From: Corbicula japonica
Taxonomy: Eukaryota > Mollusca > Bivalvia > Venerida > Cyrenidae
Assembly: GCA_038501625.1 (NCBI GenBank)
Contig: JAZAYU010000113.1
Span: 868,001-932,000, forward strand
Direction of reading: 5' to 3'
DNA: 64,000 nucleotides
Shown piece by piece: positions 25,201-33,961 of the stretch (the first letter of the stretch is position 1; every line of letters begins with the position of its first letter). The translations under genes were made by a program, and so were the position numbers. The notes under the pieces are model-generated. The model saw only the letters and a program-made list of their open reading frames with translations, was not told where the DNA came from and ran no database searches.

Positions 25201-28200
25201 ACCCTAAAACAGCCCAAAACGAACTCCCTTTCTTGCATTCAACACTGCATTCCAAGTGCAACCAATCGTGATAAGGATCCAAATCAACTTGAACAGTAAT
25301 GCAGTCTTATCAGGATCTACAGTTCACTTCTTGGTCAGAAATAATCTACCAAATATGAAAGGGAGCAGTGTAGGTAGGTCAAACAGGAGGCTACATCACT
25401 CATTTAACACTATACATGTATTGAAGTTAGAGGGTTTTTTTTGAGTCAGTGTAAAACTAATTGATCCTATTATGTCCTTTTACTAAGTGACAAAATATAG
25501 TATAAGAACATTTCTTTTTCATGTGTGACATACATTATACTAATATTATACAATTGACAGAATTTGATTTTAAACTATATTTTTGCTAGACGAGCAATGA
25601 AATTTCAGATTCAGTATCTTTTACTTCCAAATTAAATCTATAATGTGCTTTTTGTTGTATTTTCTCCGTTTATGGTTATCCATCTCGGCATGAACAAACA
25701 GCGTACTTGTTCAGAAATAATAGCCTAATTAAAAAAAGAGCAAACAGCGTAGTTTCTGATCAGATGGCACACATGTGCTGGCTGATCTGGATCAACACTA
25801 TTCGCCCATGCCATAATTGTCATATACATGTATATGGATTAAAGGTAAATATTATTATATAAGGAAGCAAACTCTCATACCTGAGATATCAGGATTTATT
25901 GGAAATATGTTCTCCAGTGACATGCCCACTTTATCCACCAGCCCTTCTTTGTATGGTGTATATGTACAGTCTTCACTGTTGTAAGGAACGTGACGTTCAT
26001 CGCAGAAGAATATTCTCCACTTTGACCAGTCTGTACTGAGTTTGGGTAAGCCATTGCAAAGATACTTCACCAGACTTCCTCCTACAAAAGAATCCATAAA
26101 TTATTGCATTTATCAGAGTATGAAAAACATTAGGCTGTTACTCATGCTTACTTCACCAGACTTCCTCCTACAACAGAATCAATAAATTATTGCATTTATC
26201 AGATATTGAAAAACCTTAGGTAGTTACTCATGCTGTCTTCACCAGACTTACTTCTACAAAATATTAAGTTCTATTTAAGGATTGAATCAATGATTTATTG
26301 CATTCATCTGGGTAAGAAAAACATAAGGTTGTTTATTCAAGATTATTGTAATACAATCCTAATGATTTTATTATAATATTTGTTTTAATAATATAAGGAT
26401 AGAATTAATAATGTATTGCATTCATCAGGGTATGAAAAACATTACATTGTTACTCATGCTTTCTAATCAAAATGGTTTTTTGGTTGCCAAATTTCAAACA
26501 GCTAGAAAAGTGTGCAGCCAGACTGGGACTCGAACCCAAGACCACTCACAGGGTTATTGCTCTCTAGACTGTGTTACCTTAGCACTTACAAACCTTCCAG
26601 GCTTTATTTCCTTCTTTAGTAGGGACTACATTCCTCCCCACTTATTTGAGACATTTCCAATATACTTGGTAAATGCCTGCATGAGTCAGCCTAGGTTAGG
26701 GTCAAAAACCCCTGTCACATAACTTTCCCAAAGGATCTCCAAGGGTAATCACCCTGTCCATGATGCCAGTGTTGCAGTTTTGGGTTGGAAAGAGTAGCCT
26801 CAACCAAGATCCAAATATTATACTTCAAGCTTAATGCGCGGACTCTACCAATTGAGCTACAGAGGTTGCTGGTATGAAATCTTCTACAATTAAGCCCTTA
26901 CAAAACCAGTTATAAGAACTATACTTTCAAAACCACTCAGCAGGGGTCAACAATGGAAAGAAGTAAACAGAAATCAGACTATGGCATAGGCTACAAGGTT
27001 TCGATCCAACACCCCAGCGGCATGCTTTGCCCAAAGGATCTTCAAAGGCAGCGTTTTTTTTCCTTCTTTAACTACCTCCGCAAAATGGTACCATTCCCAA
27101 AGCTGACCGGAGTCTTCCCAATTTAAAGTACCGGACATGCCCAATCCCCAAAACTAATGTTTCCAACAACAAACAGTGCCGTTTCCCAATTGACAAAAGA
27201 TTTTTTGCAAGAAAGGTCGTTCCTTCATTCTATAAATAGCGGTCACGTCATCAGGCTAACATAGACCTCTATCATAAGAACGCATAACAATCCTAACCAG
27301 GATTTTTGTCTTCATACACGGAGTTAACAGTCCGCAATGTAGTTACCTCAATTAACCGTAGACAAATGAATAAATATGGTATTTTTTGTCGATTTAGTTT
27401 AGAAACGTATCAGATAACCCGTAATATTGAGTTGTATATCGCTTATTTTAAGTCTAATGTGACTTTTGAACACTGTCTTATATCTGTATGTTTTAGCGAA
27501 TCTAGTGGCATTCTATAAATAGCGGTCACGTCATCGAGCTAACTAGTCCCAATCCCAGTGTACTTTGAGCGAAAGTACACAGGTCAATGTGATGATCACG
27601 TGACCGGTGTGTACACAATGGTTGTTCCTTTCGTAAACAAATGGTACCGTTCAAAGGGGAGTAACTCTTATCAATGCTCCGGTTAGACTCTTACTCAGTT
27701 GTTATCATTAAATAAAGTACATACAGACATGTGACGTCTGTGATCCGGTCCGCGTTTTATACACGTCCTTTTTTTCAGACTGGTTTACGATCAATAATTG
27801 CAAGTTGACTGATTCTTAGTAATACGTATAAAATATTGAAGCGCAAAGACCAGTCTTAAGAAACTGAAAGTAGTTGACAAACTTCACAACAACATTTAGA
27901 ATGAGTGATTATTCAAAGGTAGCCGTTAAACATGAACACTGGCACTCTTTTGTTGCGAGATTTTGGGTATATATTGACCGATCCCATGCCATTGGCGACG
28001 AGTCCCGAGTCTGAGCGATTTGAACCAATGAATGAAGGTACCGATATCGAGCAACCTCCCGTACTTTCCGCCGTAAATCGGACTGAAACTAAACTTGAAT
28101 CCAGCCTTCTGACATATTTGAAAACCAAACTGAGTCCCACTCAGAAGCTATCCTTGAGCTAGCTGTAGCACAAAAACACATTGCCTCAACCTGACACTGA

Positions 28201-29027
28201 CTCCAGCCCCCACTCATTCCATTATAATTTCAAATGCAGATTCATCAGATTCATTTCACATTAATTGCAACCTAAAAGAAACTTTTCCTGCCAATGGAAA
28301 TTATTTTTCCAATGACAGGCAGTCATTGGATTGGCAGTAACTTCGTTCTGGCTTAACAGTTACATCACTTGAGGGTTTCCTGTTAAGGAACCAGACCTTA
28401 TGATGCTTGGTGAAGCTGAATAAAATCCCTAAGGTTTATTTACATGAATCAAGAAAAAATCCCAATTTGGCTGATTTTGCGACTGATTTTTTTCCCAATT
28501 TCAAGATTTTACAATGCGAAAATTTCCCAATTGTAGGGGAAGGGGAACCTTTCCCCTTTGGGGAAAAAAAACGCTGAAAGGTAATCGCCCTGTCCATAAT
28601 GCCAATGTGGCAGTTTTAGGTTGGAAAGAGTAGCCTTGACCAGGACGCGAACCTGGAATCTCTGGCTTATTATATGAGGGGGCTGGTACCAAATCTACTT
28701 AAACAAAACTCTTGCAAGCCCTCTAAAGAGAACTAAACTTTCAAAACAACTCAACATGGGGTCAAGAAATAAACAGGAATCAGACTATGGCATATGCTAT
28801 AAAGTCTACATGGAAATGTCTTAAGGTTCGAAATATCATGAGTACGAATATTCCAACATATTTACAATATGCTGTACAAATGAAATTTGAATATCTGTAC
28901 CAGAAACACCGACATAGAACAAATCTTTTTCTTTTAAAGTCTCATTTGCTTTGTCAATTACAAACTGACAAAGTTTTTCAGCGACCTCAGAATCAGTTTC
29001 GAAAACGGTGATTATGGGCGCAGCCAT
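22257..29027 (-). CDS. PGLS: 6-phosphogluconolactonase (copy A, complete)
   Basis: Cytosolic hydrolysis of 6-phosphogluconolactone to 6-phosphogluconate, second step of the oxidative pentose phosphate pathway. Five minus-strand exons join in frame: 29027-28901, 26081-25881, 25022-24880, 23796-23656 and 22376-22257 (stop TGA), giving 243 residues (human protein 258). Family motifs are intact: VSGGSLV at 41-47, FFCDERHVP at 67-75, [16 protein letters not shown] at 136-151, SDSPKPPP at 167-174, and PLPAALV and WFLDKPAAA near the C-terminus. The start is the first ATG in the open frame, in the context CAAGATGGCTGC. The gene is divergent from CDC73 with 41 bp between start codons. Intron 1 carries a 1.5-kb transposon (27049-28576) and SINE pieces. 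The exon 2 acceptor region is partly duplicated just upstream. Confidence 0.95.
22668..22723. repeat. 18-bp tandem repeat, three copies
   Basis: The unit GTTATGTTTACATCACAA is repeated three times in the last PGLS intron. Confidence 0.85.
22991..23172. mobile_element. Short TA-flanked MITE in PGLS intron 4
   Basis: Terminal inverted repeats: the left end TACAGTGAAACCTG with CAGCCACC inside, the right end GGTGGCTGCT with CAGGTTTGACTGTA. The size (182 bp), TA flanks and CAGT end fit a Tc1/mariner-type MITE. Related but more degraded pieces lie at about 22825-22990, 37085-37215 and 38885-39090. Confidence 0.65.
24285..24850. repeat. Dispersed 'GATCTGGATCTACACTG' repeat cluster
   Basis: PGLS intron 3 contains several units built from GTAGATCCAGATCAG, TGTGCTGGCTGATCTGGATC, TACACTG and CTTGGTCAGAAATAA, in both orientations. 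Similar units recur at about 25256-25400, 25740-25850, 31130-31400, 34440-35260, 36290-36930, 38220-38290, 40580-40690, 41610-41730, 42880-43060, 43310-43430 and 46300-46450. Probably remnants of an abundant, partly palindromic interspersed repeat. Confidence 0.6.
26064..26256. repeat. Tandem units duplicating the PGLS exon 2 acceptor
   Basis: CTTCACCAGACTTCCTCCTA, which spans the start of exon 2 and its acceptor, appears at 26064, again at 26150 and, diverged, at about 26236. The period is about 86 bp, and the flanking TTATTGCATTTATCAG and GTTACTCATGCT are repeated with it. The upstream copies are cryptic acceptors followed by a partial exon. Confidence 0.7.
26500..26875 (-). repeat. tRNA-derived SINE pieces in PGLS intron 1 (copy A)
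   Basis: Minus strand: one tRNA-like head near 26875-26830 (GTAGCTCAATTGGTAGAGTC, an A box) is followed by a body shared with 28577-28700. A second head lies near 26590-26515, with B box GGGTTCGAGTCCCAG. The equivalent DNA in copy B is at 55560-55910, 62545-62700 and 63725-64000, where other insertions split it. Confidence 0.65.
27049..28576. mobile_element. CAG-ended DNA transposon, present only in copy A
   Basis: The termini CAGCGTTTTTTTTCC and GGGGAAAAAAAACGCTG are inverted repeats. The flanks AAAGG (27044-27048) and AAAGG (28577-28581) form a 5-bp target duplication. Copy B has the empty site in its PGLS intron 1 near 55680. Inside, TATAAATAGCGGTCACGTCATC-like sequence occurs twice, near 27232 and 27514. 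A short frame at 27901-28011 (+) and another at 27932-28162 (+) have no recognised domain. Class is probably hAT-related by comparison with 49926-54680. Confidence 0.75.
28577..28800 (-). repeat. tRNA-derived SINE (copy A)
   Basis: Minus strand: B-box-like GGTTCGCGTCCTGG, then the body GCTACTCTTTCCAACCTAAA and GGCATTATGGACAGGGCGAT, shared with the 26660-26875 SINE. The matching copy B segment (55560-55690) has a better tRNA head (GGTAGCACAGTGGATAAAGC, then GGTTCGAGTCCTGG). Confidence 0.6.
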
Positions 29028-29068
29028 CTTGAAAATTGTGTAATTCTCACAAGACACCGGTTGAAAAA
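29028..29068. promoter_or_regulatory. 41-bp bidirectional PGLS/CDC73 promoter with TISU-like start
   Basis: Only 41 bp separate the divergent ATGs of PGLS (minus, A at 29027) and CDC73 (plus, A at 29069). No TATA box or CpG-rich stretch is seen. The PGLS start CAAGATGGCTGC matches the TISU consensus SAASATGGCGGC at 11 of 12 positions. TISU acts both as a YY1-type promoter element and as a start signal for very short 5' UTRs. The CDC73 start (AAAAATGGCTGA) fits less well. The spacing means very short leaders or overlapping antisense transcripts. Function is inferred. Confidence 0.65.
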
Positions 29069-32000
29069 ATGGCTGATGTTTTGAGCATTTTGAGGCAGTA
29101 CAACATCAATAAAAAGGAGATCGTCGAGAAAGATGACCAGATTATATTTGGAGAGTTTGCTTGGCCAAAAGATGCAAAGACCAACTACCTAGTTTGGGGG
29201 TAAGATAAACTTTACCTTAAAATATATTTTTTACTTTCAATTTTCATAAAAAAGAACACGTAGATTCAAGATTGCCAAAAATACTGCAAGAAGTTAAATG
29301 TTGCATCGATACTAAGTTACTGTACAATAGACAGCTGTAAGATACTAGAATGTGCATTTCTGATACCAGCTGGTGGCGAACCAATTGGTTGCAAGACAAT
29401 TCGACCCCAGGACGCTTGGACCCCAAGAAAACTTTATTGAACATTTCAAGCTCAAGCTAATGATGTTTCAGGTCAAAATGTCTCTGGGTTGTTTTGTCAT
29501 GTAATCATAATGTATAGGGTCAAAATGTCTAAGGGGTTGAAATGAATGGTTTTAAGACAGGTTGAAAAGACTTGGGGCCGAAATGTCTTTGGGTCGAATT
29601 GTATTATATTATTGTTTGGCATTCCGAACCAACCACCCCAGAATATGACACCCAACCTGGAAACGACCAAACAAACTTGCTTAACTTATCTGGCCAGGGC
29701 TTTTCTTCCTTCTTAAGAAGGGCTGTTTATGTGCACCTTCTTCTCTGAAAATTTCTTTAAAATCATGCAGTTTTCCCAAAAAAGTAACTTTACCTCAGGT
29801 TTTTTCATATCCCTTTAGAGAATATAATAATTCTTGTTCCCCAAATTACAGGGCATGGGCCCTATCCCCTGGAAGTGAAAAAAAGCCTTGCTGGCTGTAG
29901 GTTACACTTAAACCCCTCATTTACAAACTTATCATTATAATTTTTCAGAAAATAATGGGTTTTATTGCCGTGATAAAAAGTAATTGCTGCCATTTTCTTA
30001 TTCACAAATAAATATATTAAAAACGACTTAAAATATTTTCAGTATTGGTGTCAATCAGAAAGGAAAGAACTTTTAGAATGTTTTAATTATGACCAGTGTC
30101 ATATGATCAGGGCACTAGACAATTTTCGAGGACTGGTACCCATACCCTCAGGAAGAGGAATTTTGTGTCGTTAAAAGACGTAAAGACAAAAATGGGGATT
30201 TTTAAGTAATCTATACATGTTTTGAATTTGAAGTGTCAAACATGCTTATAAAACAGTTTTCTACCACTGATTACAATAGCTAGTGTACATTGTGATTTAA
30301 ACATTAATCAATTAATCAAAGGAATCTTTATTTCCTATTTAAAATACAAAAGGCACAATCATTATCTTGTTGTTTTTTCCCTTAAAAAATATTAGACTGT
30401 CAGACCCATTGTCAAAATCTAAATTACTGACAGAAGAAAAGCTATCTTCAGCTTTTGTTTTTGGGTTTTGCACTCCAAAATGTTTGCGAAAAAGTAATCA
30501 CAAAAGTCATGCATTTTCATTAGTCCCTTTCAATTATTTTTATTTTTGAGGGGAATTTTTTTCTGAGATAGGGGAAAGAAACATACTATTTTGAGAGGGG
30601 AATGGTACCCATATTCGGCCCCAAAAATGGCCAAAACAAGTGCCTTGTATGATGGTCATGTTTTTCAGGGTTATCCATGCCACCTTTTTTTGTTTGAGCT
30701 AGCTCAAATGGTAGCATGCTCAGAGTTGTGTGGTTAGTATTGGGTCTTTGCTCCAGTGGATTGGTTCCCTGTTTGTACATCATTCTGAATGATTTTTTTC
30801 AGTACTGGTAAAGATGGGATCCCCAAAGAATACTACACTTTGGACTGTATTTTGTTTTTGCTGAAAAATGTGCAGTATGCCCATCCACTTTACGTCAGAG
30901 AAGCGGCTGTAAGTAACCTTCTGTTTTTATAACTCTTTAAATAGTCCATTTTACATCATTATAGGTGAAAGTTTTCAGTTTTGTGCCTGAAATTCAGCTT
31001 TTTGTGTGTCTAAAAATGGTTTATTTTCTTCATTTTCCCAATATAAATTGAAAAATATACAGGATTTCAAGTTTCTTAGAATTGCTAACTTTCAACCATG
31101 TACCTTTTATCATGTATGCAAACAGTTCAATCAGTACTAGATCCATAACATCTTTGCAGTCAGATCTGGGCCCAAGATCATAAAACTAAGATTTGAGATC
31201 AGTCTCAAATCTCAAGGATCTGATTGGCTGAAATGGCGACTGGTCGCCATTTCAGCCAATCAGCTGCTTGAGATTTGAGACTGATCTCCAGATTTAGTTT
31301 TATGATCTTGGGCACAGGATCTACACTTTTTGATTTTACATTCATTTATTGGTTATTTCTGACCAAGAAGCAAACAGTGTATATCCAGGTCAGATTGCAT
31401 AGATGAGTCAGTAAGTCTTAAGTCTAAAATCATTGTTTTATTATAGTGTAATTTCAAATACCAGGTAATTCTTAGACACATCTGTGCATTTTTAAATCTT
31501 TGGTTTTTGATTGGACAGGCTAGCAGTGTGCCTGTTGTACGTCGTCCTGACAGAAAAGACTTGTTGGCCTACCTGAATGGCGACTCAGCCACGTCGGCCA
31601 GCATTGATAGAAGTGCCCCGCTGGAAATCTCTCTACAAAGACCAATGCAAGGTAAACAGTTTTAAACATTGTATTTTTATTAATATTATGTTTAGCTCGA
31701 TCAACTCAACATATTTGCGTATTATTGGATTTACATGTAATGTTGAAAACAATTATTTTTATGCCCCCCCCCCCCCAACGAAGTACGAGGCATATAGAGT
31801 TGCACTCTGGGAAACACTGTCTCAAATGTTTTTAAGTTACATTTGCATACTGTGAGCTGACTGTTAACACTATCATTACATTTAGTTGCCTGAATATTTC
31901 TTTTATTATCTGACGTAGAATGCATTTGCCACAAGAGATAATGAGGAGGGGTGAAACAATTTTTCAAAAGTTCGGATGTTAGATATGCAAATAAATTTAG

Positions 32001-32090
32001 TTGACTGAATATTTGACCAATTTTCTTGCAGTAAAAAGAACAGCGGAAGACACAACAAATGATCTGGAAAAAAAGAAACCAAGACTAGAG
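29069..32090 (+). CDS. CDC73: Parafibromin/CDC73 (copy A), exons 1-4, cut by assembly gap
   Basis: Four exons splice in frame: 29069-29199, 30803-30908, 31519-31651 and 32032-32090, coding for the first 143 residues. The start [13 protein letters not shown], the run [31 protein letters not shown] and the basic KKKPRLE segment match the N-terminal domain and nuclear signal of parafibromin. The rest is absent because sequence stops at 32708 inside intron 4, before a 500-N gap. In these exons the protein appears the same as copy B, and I noted a silent change in exon 1. The most likely reading is the other haplotype of the gene at 33962-55156, not a separate truncated gene. Confidence 0.9.
29695..29890. 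mobile_element. CAG-ended MITE in CDC73 intron 1 (copy A, shared with B)
   Basis: The left end CAGGGCTTTTC and right end GAAAAAAAGCCTTG are inverted repeats, flanked by CTGGC on both sides (29690-29694 and 29891-29895), a 5-bp target duplication. The same insertion lies at 48726-48930 in copy B, so it predates the split of the two haplotypes. Confidence 0.7.
30108..30647. mobile_element. 540-bp DNA element present only in copy A
   Basis: The ends CAGGGCACTAGAC and AAGTGCCTTG are short inverted repeats, flanked by TATGAT on both sides (30102-30107 and 30648-30653). Copy B lacks it near 48530. It lies in CDC73 intron 1. No coding capacity. Confidence 0.6.
31170..31313. repeat. Near-perfect 144-bp palindromic hairpin, only in copy A
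   Basis: The two arms, from GCCCAAGATCATAAAACTAA to its reverse complement, meet at the centre GGCGACTGGTCGCC. Arms include TTTGAGATCAGTCTCAAATC and CTGATTGGCTGAAATGGC. The matching site in copy B (about 46400) is empty. Related hairpins are at 34176-34312, 42310-42422 and 43475-43612. Confidence 0.85.
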
Positions 32091-32708
32091 GTTTGTTTTC
32101 TTATATCATTGGAGGAATTTTCACAAAAATTAGTAGACTTTGATATATGTTTCTAAACTACTGTCAAACTCCTTTTAAACGCCCCTGGGGGCAGTACATT
32201 TTCTAAAAGGTGGTCAATTATAATTTATACTAATTATTTTTATTTTAATAATAGATTCTGAAGGATATTAGATAATAAAGATTTACTCATTTTTCCCTGA
32301 AAAATAATATAGGGGCATTTATTAGGGGAGGGGCATTTAATAGTAGTTTTATGGTATTACTAAATGGTGTAATATCATGTTTTTAAATTCACTTATTTAC
32401 CCGACGACTAATTCACAAACATGAAAAATTTAAACCAACACAAAATATAATGATATAACAGTATAGTGGAGCTTGATGGACACTGATCCATAGTTCTTGA
32501 GATTACATACATGTGTATTCCAACTGTTATCTACACATTTTGTATTTAGTTAAAAAAACACAGACTTGTTTTTGCCAAGATGTAGAATCTGATGTTTCTA
32601 ATGGTGGTTACTATAGATATAAAGTGTATGTATTTGTGCCGGTCTGGATAAGTATCTTCATTTGAAGCACGTACATTTATGAGCCATGCAATGTTGTTCT
32701 TTTCCAAA

Positions 32709-33208
32709 NNNNNNNNNNNNNNNNNNNNNNNNNNNNNNNNNNNNNNNNNNNNNNNNNNNNNNNNNNNNNNNNNNNNNNNNNNNNNNNNNNNNNNNNNNNN
32801 NNNNNNNNNNNNNNNNNNNNNNNNNNNNNNNNNNNNNNNNNNNNNNNNNNNNNNNNNNNNNNNNNNNNNNNNNNNNNNNNNNNNNNNNNNNNNNNNNNNN
32901 NNNNNNNNNNNNNNNNNNNNNNNNNNNNNNNNNNNNNNNNNNNNNNNNNNNNNNNNNNNNNNNNNNNNNNNNNNNNNNNNNNNNNNNNNNNNNNNNNNNN
33001 NNNNNNNNNNNNNNNNNNNNNNNNNNNNNNNNNNNNNNNNNNNNNNNNNNNNNNNNNNNNNNNNNNNNNNNNNNNNNNNNNNNNNNNNNNNNNNNNNNNN
33101 NNNNNNNNNNNNNNNNNNNNNNNNNNNNNNNNNNNNNNNNNNNNNNNNNNNNNNNNNNNNNNNNNNNNNNNNNNNNNNNNNNNNNNNNNNNNNNNNNNNN
33201 NNNNNNNN
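32709..33208. other. Assembly gap of exactly 500 N
   Basis: The round length suggests a scaffold gap of unknown true size. The left flank (32641-32708) is the reverse complement of about 45012-45080, inside CDC73 intron 4 of copy B. The right flank starts in DNA downstream of the CDC73 3' end. Frames reported across the N run are artefacts. Confidence 0.98.
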
Positions 33209-33540
33209 ACAACAATGTAGATGAAGACAAGGATGTACAAGGTGATCTAGATCTACACGTGTTGCCCATGTTATATCAGAAACTATATGGTGTTAAAGGT
33301 GAACGGAATATAACAATTAGCCAAACTAGGTTTTCAAAATGTTTTATTATTTTGTACACTGTACAGTACAGATCTAAACGATCTGAACTTATTACCTTTA
33401 CTTTTCTGGTACAATACAAAACTATTTTATACTATTTCATCCAATGCTATAAACGTTTATAATGTACATCAACAACGATTCTGTTTCACACCTTATGCAT
33501 AAAATAGATGACAAAAACTTTTATTCTGGTATTCAGTATT

Positions 33541-33711
33541 CAGGGCTTTTTTTTCACTATCATTTGGATAAAAATATCATTAATTTTCATCTTAAAGGGG
33601 AATAAAAAATAGTAAACTGGGATTTTGGAGAAAACTGCATTATTTTTTACAAATTTTGATATGGGAAGGTGCCTTTAAATATGCCCTGCTTATGAAAGAA
33701 AATAAGCCCTG
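33541..33711. mobile_element. CAG-ended MITE downstream of CDC73
   Basis: The left end CAGGGCTTTTTTTTCAC and right end AAGCCCTG are inverted repeats about 171 bp apart. No clear target duplication was seen, so the exact class is uncertain. Confidence 0.5.
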
Positions 33712-33867
33712 AAATAACTGAAATTTCTTCCAAAAAATTGCACAGTTCCAAGTTCAACTTTCAACCATTATTGATTGCAAACATTTGACCAAATGTTCAA
33801 ATCAGATCAGTATATTATGACACATGAATCATATGCAAAATTACATGTAACGGTATTACACATTCAA

Positions 33868-33873
33868 TTTATT
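33868..33873 (-). terminator. Candidate CDC73 polyadenylation signal
   Basis: AATAAA on the minus strand, about 90 nt after the stop codon of copy B CDC73. A typical distance for a short 3' UTR. Confidence 0.5.
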
Positions 33874-33961
33874 CACAATTTTCTTCAATATGTTTTCCAA
33901 AACACAAAATGATAGATATAGCATTTAGTAATGTCGCATTCAGCAGTATGCCATGGGTTCT

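Larger units (their letters stand above)
33209..33961. other. 3' flank of CDC73 (copy B)
   Basis: 3' UTR and downstream DNA of the minus-strand CDC73 gene. It includes the polyadenylation signal at 33868-33873 and the CAG-ended repeat at 33541-33711. No other gene is visible. Confidence 0.6.

Noticed and set aside
28836..29057. PGLS starting ten residues further upstream
   Set aside because: That extension begins at GTG, not ATG. The first ATG is at 29027, in a strong start context and matching the expected protein length.
32658..33462. Four open frames spanning the gap
   Set aside because: They consist mainly of translated N bases and carry no real sequence.
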